Shown here: piece after piece, positions 26,033-35,365 of the stretch | Numbering within the stretch: the first letter of the stretch is position 1 | Layout: each line of letters begins with the position of its first letter | Origin: Arcanobacterium pinnipediorum | GTDB taxonomy: Bacteria > Actinomycetota > Actinomycetes > Actinomycetales > Actinomycetaceae | Direction of reading: 5' to 3' | DNA length: 64,000 nucleotides | Assembly: GCF_023973165.1 (NCBI RefSeq) | Contig: NZ_CP099547.1 | Span: 1,426,001 to 1,490,000 of the forward strand | Made by a program: the position numbers and the translations under genes | Notes under the pieces: model-generated | The model's input: only the letters and a program-made list of their open reading frames with translations | Databases searched by the model: none | What the model was told of the DNA's origin: nothing

Positions 26033-27381
26033 GGGCTAGCGGACAATTGTTATTGATGGTTTTGCTGTTTTTCGTTGCTAGGGTGGGGTTTTCTGGAAAG
26101 AAACTCGTTTCGACTCGAGTTTTTGGTTGGACAATAGTTATTGATTTTGTTGCCAGTTATCCGCGTGATAGCAGGGAAAAATTGTGGTGAAAGTCGGTTG
26201 CATACTAGTGGGTATGAGATCGAACAAGAAACACTGCCCTACTTGTGGTGAAGGCATGGTCAAAAACGGTAAAGACAAATGCGGCCACCAACGCTGGATC
26301 TGCTGCTCATGCAAGGTAACCTCGCGTTGGCATAACGACGTCACTTCGCGGGATTTGCGCGCGTTCTTAGACGTTCTGACTGGGAAAACCACGCAGCGAG
26401 AACTTCCTGGACAGGGCCGGACCTTCCGACGCAGGAGCGCTGTGTTGTGGGAGATCTGGCCGATATGCGAACCCGATGGGCAAGACCACCGCGTGATCCA
26501 TGTTGATGGTATCCATTTAGGCCGCGATGCTGTCATTCTGATCGCCTGCAGCCCCGAATATGTGATTGCCTGGCATGTGGCCAGACGTGAATCGACCCAA
26601 GCCTGGCTGGACCTGCTCGCGAAAATCCCACCACCCGGTATGGTCGTGGCTGACGGGGGCACAGGTTTCACAACAGCTCGGGCACGATTGTGGCCCTCCA
26701 CGCGTGTCCAACGCTGCACGTTCCACGCCTATCAACAGGTCAAACGCTACACGACCACACGCTCACGAACTGAATGTGGCAGACAGCTCTACCGGATCGG
26801 TGTTGATCTATTGCATGTGAAAACTCCCGCACACGCGCACGCATGGATCGATAGCTTCTATGCTTGGCGTCACCGTTGGGCTGGGTTCCTGGCCGAGAAA
26901 ACCCGTAACGAGAAAGGAAAACTAGTCGATAAACACGAGCGGCTCGTCAAGGCTGGCAATAGTCTGTCTAGGCTGGTCGATAGTGGCCATTTGTTCACGT
27001 TTCTCAATCCCGATCTTTACGATGACGGAGAAATAATCGGTTCTCTACCAGCGATGAATAACCAGATCGAGGGAGGTATCAACTCGCCTTTACGTGAACT
27101 GCTGCGCCGTCATCGGGGTATGAGTATCGATCACCGGATCCGTGCAGTGTCATGGTGGTGCTACCTACACACCGAGAACCCTGCCAACCCAGCCGAAATC
27201 CTGCGTATCATGCCCACCAACACGGACATCATGCGCGCTTACCAGCAAGCCGCAGCCCGACACCGAGCCCACCACAACAACCATCGCTGGGGCAACGGCC
27301 TTGACTGGAACGAACTCCACACCCACACACCCTACCGCAACGACTACTAACCCAAAATCAATAACTTTTGTCCTATAACCC
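26033..27381 (+). mobile_element. IS1249-like insertion sequence, element B
   Basis: A second, diverged IS1249-like element in the same orientation. Outer ends are GGGCTAGCGGACA (26033) and TGTCCTATAACCC (ending 27381). A 17-bp motif occurs three times: GGACAATTGTTATTGAT at 26041, GGACAATAGTTATTGAT at 26129, and the complement of GGACAAAAGTTATTGAT at 27357-27373. Thus the left end is doubled at 88-bp spacing, as in element A at 89 bp. The left flank is the Abi_2 gene at about codon 57 and the right flank is that gene at about codon 14. Confidence 0.87.
26214..27350 (+). CDS. IS1249-family transposase (element B)
   Basis: A 378-residue transposase with an N-terminal zinc ribbon (CPTCGEGM ... 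RWICCSCK), the motif GKTTQRELPGQGRTFRRR, and DDE acids in IHVDGIHLGR, VVADGGTGF and NNQIEGGIN. The chosen start ATG 26214 corresponds to that of element A. Complete, with no frameshift. More GC-rich than element A, so the two entered separately. Confidence 0.9.
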   Translation: MRSNKKHCPTCGEGMVKNGKDKCGHQRWICCSCKVTSRWHNDVTSRDLRAFLDVLTGKTTQRELPGQGRTFRRRSAVLWEIWPICEPDGQDHRVIHVDGIHLGRDAVILIACSPEYVIAWHVARRESTQAWLDLLAKIPPPGMVVADGGTGFTTARARLWPSTRVQRCTFHAYQQVKRYTTTRSRTECGRQLYRIGVDLLHVKTPAHAHAWIDSFYAWRHRWAGFLAEKTRNEKGKLVDKHERLVKAGNSLSRLVDSGHLFTFLNPDLYDDGEIIGSLPAMNNQIEGGINSPLRELLRRHRGMSIDHRIRAVSWWCYLHTENPANPAEILRIMPTNTDIMRAYQQAAARHRAHHNNHRWGNGLDWNELHTHTPYRNDY

Positions 27382-27418
27382 TCAATTTATTGCGCGAACG
27401 CGGCATGTACATCGAAGC
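27382..27418 (+). repeat. Second fragment of the Abi_2 gene
   Basis: 36 bases repeating 25903-25938 with one mismatch (they contain TTGCGCGAACGCGGCATG), directly after the right end of element B. The frame reads NLLRERGMYIEAS then stops. It shows that element B joined two copies, or two halves, of Abi_2 genes. Bases 27419-27559 show no gene. Confidence 0.8.
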
Positions 27419-27559
27419 CAGCTGAGCGAAATAATGCACGCAAGACCATATTCGGACGGCTTTACATCGAACGTGAGTGACACTGTAAATAATCGAGACG
27501 CCGCTCTGCCCGATCTTTAATTACTGCAACAACACAAGGTGTTTTCCGCTTAATCGTCA

Positions 27560-28138
27560 CTAGATAAATTCGTCAATATTATTGATGAATAAACGCAGTA
27601 AATCACCGCGCTTCACCCCTCGTCTCATCCCCATGTCCCGCCTAAGCTGAATCATTACTTCTTCCATGCCAAATAGGGTCTGTTCCGGGCTCGCTTCCCC
27701 TTCTCCTACCTGAACTCGCCATTTTCCCCATAAGTTTATCGCTTTAGAAGACCCCCAAAGTGTAAGCTCTTTACTAAACGTATTTAATATTTCGACAAGC
27801 TCTTTCTGGGTCATATCCCTTTCCTCTTTATGCGCAGCTTGTACATCATAAAACATAGAAATCAACCGGTAATATGGCTCCTTCCGCTTTTCCCGAAGAT
27901 ACGAATTTTTCTCCATAACATTATTGACTATATTGCCCACCACATAAGTGATAGTCGAGATTGTTCCCGTTATTAGCGCTACTATAATAGCCGTATCCAG
28001 AGCAGAAAATTTAGACAAAAGTTCCGGCACTTTCTCAAGTACCATAAAAAGAACCTTGCCAACACCAGCTATAAGCACAAGCAAAAGAATTAGACCAAGA
28101 AGTGTCTGTTTTGCCGACTGACTATTAGTTTTCCCCAT
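27560..28138 (-). CDS. Small two-helix membrane protein, unknown function
   Basis: A 192-residue protein with two predicted membrane segments (TLLGLILLLVLIAGVGKVLF and AIIVALITGTISTITYVVGN). A charged cytosolic domain of about 110 residues (EKNSYLREKRKEPYYRLISM ...) follows, with helical character. I do not recognise the family. Two-helix plus cytosolic-domain proteins are frequent in accessory and defence regions, as effectors or sensors, but nothing here shows such a role. No operon partner; flanked by IS relics. Confidence 0.65.
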   Translation of the reverse strand: MGKTNSQSAKQTLLGLILLLVLIAGVGKVLFMVLEKVPELLSKFSALDTAIIVALITGTISTITYVVGNIVNNVMEKNSYLREKRKEPYYRLISMFYDVQAAHKEERDMTQKELVEILNTFSKELTLWGSSKAINLWGKWRVQVGEGEASPEQTLFGMEEVMIQLRRDMGMRRGVKRGDLLRLFINNIDEFI

Positions 28139-28449
28139 TGCTTAATCCATTTTCCATAAACATGTCCCACAATATCGATCTGAGTATATTGACGCATCAC
28201 GAAGTTTTCAAACATACAAAAGCGCCAAACAGACCATTCAGCGGCCCCAAGCTACCTCATACACTTTGCGATTTCCAATAATAGAGCTAGCACCTCAGAC
28301 AACCTGAAACACTAGTAACTAAATTACCCATCAGAATTATGTTCAGAAATACATAAATTACCAACAAAACTCAAGAAATCCTCCCCAACAGAAGCTCAAA
28401 TGCCACTATCACAAAACATGATATTAGGACATGCCCCACCCCAACCACA
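28139..28449. other. Gap without recognisable gene
   Basis: AT-rich stretch between the small membrane protein gene and an IS3-family relic. I see no gene, RNA or repeat here; it presumably holds the promoter of the minus-strand gene at 28138. Confidence 0.5.
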
Positions 28450-29220
28450 GACTAGCGTGCCCCGGGTTTCACTCCCAGGCATGCGCCTTGATTTCTATTA
28501 TTTCTTGGTCCGCGCTGCCGATCCGAAACCCCTCCCCCCATCCTCAGCCACGTACGGTAGCCCCGGCGCATCAAACGAGCGGTTTGCTCACGACCAATAT
28601 CTTTTCCCCTCACGGCGCAACGCGTGCCACATCTTACGAATCCCGTAGACATTGTAGTTACTTTCATGAACCTCAACGATATGCTCTATCAGAGCAGCAT
28701 CACGCAGGCTACGAGCACTCACACCACGAGATTTTGATTGACGATAGCCACGAGAAGTGATGAAACCACCAACACGGTGAGTGTTTAACGTCTTGCAGAT
28801 GAACTGAGTAGAGAAACGATTTCGATACTCATCAATGAACCGAATCATTTCCGACGTTTCGGGTCGAGTTCCGACGCGAAAAAAGCCGACGTTGCTTATC
28901 TGAACTCATTAGTATCGCGAAGCTCGGGGTTTTCACTAACGTAGCCGCGCATTTTCGACTTCCACGTCCTGCGGCAAGCGTTCAAGAACGCGCCCCTTCC
29001 ACGGCAAGCTACCTGCATCCATTGCCGAGCAGTGCGCCAAGAAACACCTAGTTTCAGCGCCACAATCGTGCACGCTTCTTACGTGGAAACAATCTCCGCC
29101 ACAATACGGTCTTCTACCAAACGGGCGACAAAGTCCTTGCCATCCTCATCAAACTCCTTGCGCCTACCCAGACCATGACCATCTACTCAAACAGAACAAA
29201 AACCAGTACGGTGCAGTTCG
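28450..29220 (-). mobile_element. Decayed IS3-family element (copy 2)
   Basis: Related to the element at 2183-3399 but internally deleted to about 760 bp. The left end TGCCCCGGGTTTC at 28458 is followed by a jump over most of orfB. An orfB N-terminal fragment remains on the minus strand at 28588-28848 (FIDEYRNRFSTQFICKTLNT, YRQSKSRGVSARSLRDAALI). The orfA region is broken by stops. The right end near 29215 is mutated (GTGCAGTTCG). Non-functional. Confidence 0.78.
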
Positions 29221-29385
29221 ACAATAGACACCATGTGAAGAACGAAAACCGCTACATAAAGCGATAAAAGAATATACTATTCATTTAAGCGACAAGATTC
29301 TAGCTTTGAAAGTGTCAAATGAAACCCCTGCTAGACATTTTCTAGGAAGTGACCCATAACGTCACGAAAGAAGGAGCATGCCAAA

Positions 29386-31146
29386 ATGGTGGAAACAAAA
29401 GAACTCACAGATTTAGGAAATGAAGAGGCTCGAACTTTTCTATTACATCCAAGCTCATACTGTAATTTCAGCATGCCTCCCTACATCAATCTGAAAGGAT
29501 TTTTACAAGCTGGCCAAGAGTGGATAACCGAAACTCCAGTGTTTGACTCTTCATACTACAGTTCTCTGACCCCAAAACAGAAGAAGAAGTTCTACCAAAC
29601 AATAGGAAGGTGCCCCGACCTAAATTACCTCATCCGCATGAACAAAGATGGGCGATACGCTTGGAGACCACTGACACTGGTACACCCATATGCATACGCA
29701 ACTCTCGTTATAGAATTAACCGAACATAACAATTGGGAAAAACTCAAAACACGCTTCAATACACTCTATTCTGAGACTCAAAATCACGTTATAGTCGCCT
29801 CGAAGCCCCGAGTGGCTCTTTCAAAAGATTCCGATAGTGAAGACCTCTTATATAAGACCAGCACAAAGGAAAACATTAGCAATTGGTGGGATCATTTTGA
29901 ACAAGAAACCGTTCGCCAATCTATCATCTACCCATTTCTGGCGGGAACGGATATAGCTAACTTCTATTCATCCATTTATACACATTCAATCGCTTGGGCG
30001 ATAGAAGGACGCGATAATGCCAAGGCCAATCACAGTCTCATATTGCTGGGGAATCGTATTGACGCATTATTTCAAGCGCTCAACGCCGGTGAAACCATTG
30101 GCATCCCACAAGGAAACGCCTGTTCCGACATTATCGCCGAAATCATTCTCGCCAATATCGACTCTCAAGTGATTCAAGCCGCTAACAACGAGAAAGGAAT
30201 AAAAGACTTTAAAATACTTAGATATCGAGATGACTACCGCATCATGACAAAAACACGCGCGGACGCTGAGATAATTCTACAACTTCTTGTAGATATTCTA
30301 GCCGTATACAACCTGTCTCTGAACTCGCAAAAAACTTGGCTTTCAGACGACGTAATCTCCTCCGCAGTAAAACCAGAAAAGCTCGACTTTCGTAGATCAT
30401 TTTTAATTGGTCGACCAGTTCGTGCTATGAGCAGTGACAATGCTCGAACCGTCGGTGAAGCTATTGATAAAGCCATCACGGAAAATAGCGTTCTACAAGA
30501 AACATACTATTTTCAAGAATCACTTGAAAATATTACCCAATCCCCCGATTTCTTACCGCAGATCAGCGAAATACTCAGTAAATCGATTACCGAAACCAAC
30601 CTCCGGGACTTTTTATTTTACATTCGTGAATTCGCGAAGTCTTTTCCAAATTCAGGTAGTTTGCAAATAGCTCTAGAACTATATAAAAAAACTATAAAAT
30701 CGAAGCCAACCCTAGTGAAAGATGTCCGCCTACATATCGCGATTATCCTAGATATCGTTTCTTCAAACCCTCGATGTCTTGTCAACGGCATTGCTATCTT
30801 TAGCTTATTTCTTGAAAAAATGCCTACAGAACTGAAATCTGAGACCGTACAGCAAATTCTAGATTACTTTCAAACGATTCCAAATGTTGAGTACGTTAGG
30901 ATATGGCTCCAACGTATTGCACTAGGGTTACACTTAAACACCAGCTGGGATAGCAAACTGTGCGCCTTAGTTGAATCCCCGACTAATGGTCCGCTTTGGG
31001 GAACATCATTTTTATCTACAGACGACATAAATTCCGAGAGCGACAAGTTTACGAAAATACCTCTAGTGGACGAATGTGTTGTTCAAGAACTATCAGACAT
31101 CATGTCGGATCACGAGTACAGTCCATTCTCAAAGTACGGCAGCTAA
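29386..31146 (+). CDS. Reverse transcriptase of the unknown-group/Abi defence type
   Basis: A 586-residue RNA-templated polymerase. Motif A is TDIANFYSSIYTH (188-200), motif B GIPQGNACSD (239-248) and motif C YRDD (280-283), each with the catalytic residues in place. A RPLTLVHPYAYATLVIELTE stretch lies before motif A, and a helical C-terminal half of about 200 residues follows, as in the alpha-repeat region of Abi/UG reverse transcriptases. It is not a group II intron protein (no maturase or HNH domain) and no retron RNA was recognised. Relatives in the DRT systems protect against phage; the exact class cannot be assigned by eye. AAGGAG precedes ATG 29386. It is AT-rich and flanked by IS relics, so acquired. 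Confidence 0.85.
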   Translation: MVETKELTDLGNEEARTFLLHPSSYCNFSMPPYINLKGFLQAGQEWITETPVFDSSYYSSLTPKQKKKFYQTIGRCPDLNYLIRMNKDGRYAWRPLTLVHPYAYATLVIELTEHNNWEKLKTRFNTLYSETQNHVIVASKPRVALSKDSDSEDLLYKTSTKENISNWWDHFEQETVRQSIIYPFLAGTDIANFYSSIYTHSIAWAIEGRDNAKANHSLILLGNRIDALFQALNAGETIGIPQGNACSDIIAEIILANIDSQVIQAANNEKGIKDFKILRYRDDYRIMTKTRADAEIILQLLVDILAVYNLSLNSQKTWLSDDVISSAVKPEKLDFRRSFLIGRPVRAMSSDNARTVGEAIDKAITENSVLQETYYFQESLENITQSPDFLPQISEILSKSITETNLRDFLFYIREFAKSFPNSGSLQIALELYKKTIKSKPTLVKDVRLHIAIILDIVSSNPRCLVNGIAIFSLFLEKMPTELKSETVQQILDYFQTIPNVEYVRIWLQRIALGLHLNTSWDSKLCALVESPTNGPLWGTSFLSTDDINSESDKFTKIPLVDECVVQELSDIMSDHEYSPFSKYGS

Positions 31147-31232
31147 CGCTATCTCTTTGCGATGAGATTTATTCCGAAAATCAATTAGCACCACACCCCG
31201 ATACATCATAAAAGAAAAGGGGTATACTACAG

Positions 31233-31276
31233 CAGAAAGCTCCGGTAGGATCAAATCTCACTCCTAGAGCTTTCTG
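31233..31276. other. Stem-loop behind reverse transcriptase gene
   Basis: A perfect 10-bp inverted repeat CAGAAAGCTC / GAGCTTTCTG with a 24-base loop, 87 bases after the reverse transcriptase stop, just after a TATACT box. It could be a transcription terminator, a structured RNA linked to the polymerase, or an outer part of the adjacent IS. Confidence 0.45.
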
Positions 31277-31279
31277 GAG

Positions 31280-32521
31280 TGCCCTAAGTTTTTAGGGCCA
31301 GGTGACTTGAGTGTTGTCTATTGATACCCTGCCTATGGGTGGGGAGAATGGATCAATGGTGAAAAAGTTTAGTAAACACACCTCCTTAAACAAATTGTTC
31401 GTAAGCTGGAAAAGGCTCGGGAACTTAAAGATGATGGGGCGAGTACGGCTCAGATTCTGAGCGAGCTAGGAATCAGCGAAGCGACGCTACATCGGTGGCA
31501 GGCTACCTACGGGTCAATGACGAGGAGCGAGGCTAAAGAACTCCAGCGTCTACGTGAAGAGAACTCACGCTTGAAGCGCCTTTTAGGCCAGGCCGAGTTG
31601 GAAAAAGCAGCGTGGAAGGAACTGTCGTAAGGGAAACTTTTAAGCCCAGCTCGTCGCCACGATGCAGTATGGCATCTGATCGAGTTGGGCTATTGGCAAA
31701 GGCTTGCTTGTTCGTTTGTGGGGCTCTCTCGTAGTGCTTACCAGCGAGCTCGAGCAGGAGATCTCAAGCCGGATAAGTATGCGTCTTTGCGCCAGTGGAT
31801 GCACCAGTTCGCAAAGGATTACTGCCGGTGGGGACACCGGCGCGCCTGGGTTACAGCCCTAGCGCAAGGATATGGGGTATGTCGGGAAACATTTCGCAGG
31901 ATCTGGCGTGGGGAAGGTCTGCGTGTGCTGCTAGGTAAGAAACGTAAGCGTTTAACTGGTAAAGATCACCGTAAGGTTGCCCCTGGTCAATACTCTAAAG
32001 ACGTGTGGTCTTTAGATTTTCAGTTTGATTCGACTTGGCATGGGAAGATGATCAAGATTTGTAACATCATCGATGAATATACCCGTGAACATGTTGCCTT
32101 CGCTATCGATGACAGACTTGATGCGGCTTGAAGTCATCGAGTTACTCGATCTGACCTCGCTCGATCATAGTGGCAGGCCACGGGTTATCCGGCTGGATAA
32201 CGGACCTGAATTCATCTCTCAAGCCTTACATGAATGGGCTGGTGAGGATGAGACGATTCAGGCGTTTATTCCACCGGGCCAGCCTTGGCATAACGGGTTT
32301 GTTGAATCTTTCCACAACCGAATGCGAGACGAGCTTCTTGAAGATAACAGCATCGAGAACCTAGAACACGCCCACACGTTGGTAGCTCACTGGTCACAAC
32401 GCTACAATAACTTCCATCCACATTCCTCACTGGGTTACCTCAGCCCACGACAATATGCGGAACAATGGAAACAGCAAAACACGGTCAACTCTTAAGTCAA
32501 CTGGCCCGAAAAACTAGGCCA
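31280..32521 (+). mobile_element. IS3-family element (IS407-like), frameshifted
   Basis: About 1.24 kb with imperfect inverted ends (TGCCCTAAGTTTTTAGGGCC against TGGCCTAGTTTTTCGGGCC). OrfA (31356-31630) reads KKFSKHT, then a frame change, then QIVRKLEKARELKDDG and a leucine-zipper-like coiled coil ending in a stop. OrfB begins KLLSPARRHDAVWHL, has the DDE part SLDFQFDSTWHGKMIKICNI, shifts frame near 32130 (DDRLDA / MRLEVIELL) and continues with RLDNGPEFISQALHEW and WHNGFVESFHNRMRDELL. At least two frameshifts make it inactive. Confidence 0.8.
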
Positions 32522-32637
32522 CACCACACTCCAACTCCAATGATAGAAAAGCGGGAAAATAGCCTCTGTCCTTCTCAGCCGAGAAAGAGTATGCTTATAT
32601 CTGGTTGTTGCAATTGTAATAAATGAGGAAAAACTAC

Positions 32638-33273
32638 TTAATATGAACTTGACTTCTCAAGTCCTTTTACGTGATCTTCCAATTTTTGCAATAGCTTTTT
32701 AATAAAAACAACATTGCTAGCAATGCATTTCGTTTCATCATCGATGTTTTCGAGATTATTGTATGGCAGTTGCCCTTCTAAAGCGGCTTGAATCTGTTTT
32801 GTTCCGAGTAGTTCAATTGTATCCCCATTTTGAAACTTGATGTCCGCAAGATTGTGAGCCAACTTGTTACGCATCCTATTTAACCGAACTAGGCAGTCAT
32901 AGAACGGAAACTCGACATTCGTATTTTGAACAGATTCCACCGCGAAGTCGAAGGTGTCAATAACATCATGATTCTTTTCAAAAATTCTTATTAATGTTAT
33001 AAGTGGAAATGATTTAAACTTCTCATTTTCGTCATATTTTACAGGGCTAAAATTAATCGAACATGACTGGACGTCTATATTGGGTCTTAATCTCCCACCT
33101 AGATAAAGATATAGTTGTTCCTTTAATTGTTGCTTAAATTCAGGTAAGTTGTCTGTAAAAATCTTCCGGATCGTTACCTCGAGCTCGTGGTAGTTTTTCA
33201 GAAACTCGTATACGAAAAGTGATCTATTTAGCAATATTTCCGCTTTAGGATTACTCCCCCATATTCCACCCAT
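32638..33273 (-). CDS. HEPN-like protein paired with DUF262 gene
   Basis: A 211-residue, mostly helical protein. Residues 133-141 read RMRNKLAHN, fitting the R-x4-6-H signature of HEPN ribonucleases (R135, H140), with the polar residue after the arginine that is typical. HEPN proteins usually cut RNA in toxin-antitoxin or phage-defence systems. The start ATG 33273 lies one base after the stop of the DUF262 gene, so the two are translationally coupled. The assignment rests on one motif plus fold-like composition; a non-catalytic HEPN is possible. Confidence 0.7.
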   Translation of the reverse strand: MGGIWGSNPKAEILLNRSLFVYEFLKNYHELEVTIRKIFTDNLPEFKQQLKEQLYLYLGGRLRPNIDVQSCSINFSPVKYDENEKFKSFPLITLIRIFEKNHDVIDTFDFAVESVQNTNVEFPFYDCLVRLNRMRNKLAHNLADIKFQNGDTIELLGTKQIQAALEGQLPYNNLENIDDETKCIASNVVFIKKLLQKLEDHVKGLEKSSSY

Positions 33274-33274
33274 C

Positions 33275-34441
33275 TCATTTTCCCTGCGCTATTCTCTTCA
33301 CAAGTTCGAGCCGCGCATTCACATTACTTGTCGTTGCAGGAGATTTCTCGAGAGTAGCTTGAATACGAGCATCAGAGAAAACCGCTTGTGAAAGTTCAAG
33401 ATCAGCGTTCAAATCTGCAGATACAAACGGAACAATCGCATCGATTATATAGTCTGCATTTGCATAGGACAGAAAGTTTCTTTTGAATTCGAGAGTTCTT
33501 TCTAGTAGAAGGCGTAGAGTTTGTTCTTCAAGCTCTACACTATTACTCTGTAGTTCTTGTAGGACGTTATTAATCATTTCACGGGGCCTTGAATTGTACC
33601 CAACAACAGCCCCATCTTCTATGTTCGATCGAATGTAGAAAGCTATAGACCGATAGAATCGACCATAATCGTCAAATCGCTTAATGTCGTTTGCTGAGAA
33701 TATCGTTTCGTATTCAACTTTGCGTTCCGATCGGGATCGATCTACGAACTCCGTGATCTGGTCGGTAATTTGTGATTTGTAAATCGCTCTCCGTATTTCA
33801 TTAACCTTCAGCTTTTCTGCACCACGATTTAGTCGCGCAAAAATATCGTATTTTGTAAATTGAGGCGAATTAGCAGTAATGACATATATATCAAGGATAG
33901 ATGATAACATTTTAGATGTTAGTTCTGGCGCAATTTTATAGATTTCGCCAAATTTTTTTCCACCGAAAATATCTCCATAATATTCCAGAATGCGCTCAGT
34001 TAGTTTGAGTTGCTCTCTGATGAACTCTGTGATTGCTGTTAGTCGCTGTTTTCCATCAACCACTTCGTATTTTGTCTCCTCTAGGGGATCTGCGCTTGGA
34101 ACCTCTACTACGTAGATAGGGGGAATCATTATTTCCATATATAAAGATTCGATGAACGCCGTCTTTTTATCGTTATTCCAGATGGCACGCCTTTGGTAAT
34201 CCGGGTCAAGGATGAGCCTTCCATCTTTAATCTTCTGATATATTTCGGATATTGACCATGTCTGCCTAACGATCTTAGTTTTATCGAGCAGGCGCCGTTT
34301 CTCTTCGAACTCGTTTTCAATGCGTTCCTTTTGATTTTGTTCTATAGAGGAATTCTCCGCGAGCTGTAGGGACTCATCACTCTGAGTTTCGATACTTTCT
34401 AAGGTGTGATTTTCTTCTTGTGAAGTTGTCTGAATTTCCAT
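33275..34441 (-). CDS. DUF262-domain protein (GmrS/ParB-like NTPase fold)
   Basis: A 388-residue protein with a low-complexity, acidic N-terminus of about 55 residues. The DUF262 domain follows: ISEIYQKIKDGRLILDPDYQ, then IPPIYVVEV and DGKQRLTAI (129-137), the family equivalent of DGQQRL. This domain is the nucleotide-using part of the modification-dependent nuclease GmrSD and of DNA-sulphur-sensing SspE. Here no HNH nuclease domain follows; instead a HEPN-like protein is coupled to it, which suggests a two-gene defence or toxin-antitoxin unit. Strongly AT-rich compared with the core genes. Confidence 0.82.
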   Translation of the reverse strand: MEIQTTSQEENHTLESIETQSDESLQLAENSSIEQNQKERIENEFEEKRRLLDKTKIVRQTWSISEIYQKIKDGRLILDPDYQRRAIWNNDKKTAFIESLYMEIMIPPIYVVEVPSADPLEETKYEVVDGKQRLTAITEFIREQLKLTERILEYYGDIFGGKKFGEIYKIAPELTSKMLSSILDIYVITANSPQFTKYDIFARLNRGAEKLKVNEIRRAIYKSQITDQITEFVDRSRSERKVEYETIFSANDIKRFDDYGRFYRSIAFYIRSNIEDGAVVGYNSRPREMINNVLQELQSNSVELEEQTLRLLLERTLEFKRNFLSYANADYIIDAIVPFVSADLNADLELSQAVFSDARIQATLEKSPATTSNVNARLELVKRIAQGK

Positions 34442-34614
34442 GATTACCCTTTCCTGCGATAGCCAATATAATATCAGTCTTGAGCGATTTAAGATTTAGA
34501 TTTGGTTGTCTTGAGCATTGAGCGTGTTTTCGTGTCTGCATTGTTCTGCGCATTTTCGCGGAGTTAAGGTGGACCAGCGAAGAATACGTATGAAGGTTAT
34601 TCTAGTGCTTTGGG

Positions 34615-34702
34615 CACTGTTCCACGAGCGTGCGGGAGTGCGCGTACCCGGTAGGACACGCTACCGTCTGCCCGCCACTGTTCCACGAGCGCGCGGGAGT
34701 GC
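34615..34702. repeat. CRISPR-like repeat pair
   Basis: The 27-mer starting CACTGTTCCACGAGCG at 34615 recurs at 34676 with one mismatch, ending GCGGGAGTGC. The unit length is 61 bp, giving a 34-base non-repeated middle; type I-E arrays have the same period. The repeat has partial internal dyad symmetry. Only two copies are found and no cas gene lies in the window, so it may be a relic or a chance duplication. The rest of 34442-34760 shows nothing. Confidence 0.45.
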
Positions 34703-34759
34703 CTAATATTCTCAATGCAGTCCCCGTTACTGTTTTGATAAGCCCTGAAGCTGGCAGTT

Positions 34760-35363
34760 GCGGGATGTACTCATCCGGACTGGTACAGCGTGAATTTCGA
34801 TCCCCTGGGCCGAATCAATTGTGGGTAGCTGACATTACTTATGTCCGTACTCGTAAGGGGTTGGTCTATACCGCTTTTGTGACCGATGTGTTCTCCCGAC
34901 GGATTGTCGGGTGGGCGTTATCTGATTCGATGCGTACTGAAGCGTTGCCGTTGCAGGCATTGAATCAGGCGATTGTATGCGCGAAGAAAACAACTGGGCT
35001 GATTCATCATTTAGACCATGGCTCGCAGTATGTGTCCATTGTTTATAATGAGCGTCTTGCTGAGCACGGAATTACTTGCCTCGACAGGGACGGTTGGTGA
35101 TTCCTATGACAATGCTTTGGCTGAAAATGTCAACGGTTCTTACAAGAATGAGTTGATTCTTAGGCGGTCATGGGCGGACGTGGTTGACGTTGAAATTGCG
35201 ACGTTTGAATGGGTATCGTGGTGGAACGAGTCACGGCTTGACCAGAGCCTAGGCTACCGTACACCGGTCGAGGTTGAACAAGAGTTTTGGACCAGCAACA
35301 CCGGCCCAAGAAAATAATAGAAATCAAGGCACATGACTAGGAACAAAACCTGGGGCACTTCAA
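34760..35363 (+). mobile_element. IS3-family element copy 3, 5'-truncated
   Basis: The 3' half of the same element as at 2183-3399, on the plus strand. The orfB integrase core is readable: LWVADITYVRTRKGLVYTAF, then GWALSDSMRTEALPLQAL, GLIHHLDHGSQYVSIVYN, a frame change near 35085, and TVGDSYDNALAENVNGSYKN. The right end GGAACAAAACC...GGGGCACTTCAA closes it at about 35363. The left end and orfA are missing. Inactive. Confidence 0.82.
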
Positions 35364-35365
35364 CC

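Noticed and set aside
24533..27381. Composite transposon made of the two IS1249-like elements
   Set aside because: The elements are in direct orientation but quite different in sequence and base composition, and the segment between them is only a truncated Abi_2 piece.
29386..31146. Retron interpretation of the reverse transcriptase
   Set aside because: No msr/msd-like folded RNA with the retron priming arrangement was seen upstream, no retron effector gene adjoins, motif C is YRDD, and the protein is longer than retron enzymes with a helical C-terminal half.
34615..34702. A true CRISPR array
   Set aside because: Only two repeat copies, one mismatch between them, no third copy 61 bp to either side, and no cas genes in the window. 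Kept only as a repeat pair.
34518..34706. Short reading frame of about 60 codons
   Set aside because: It covers the repeat pair, has no family resemblance and no plausible ribosome site.
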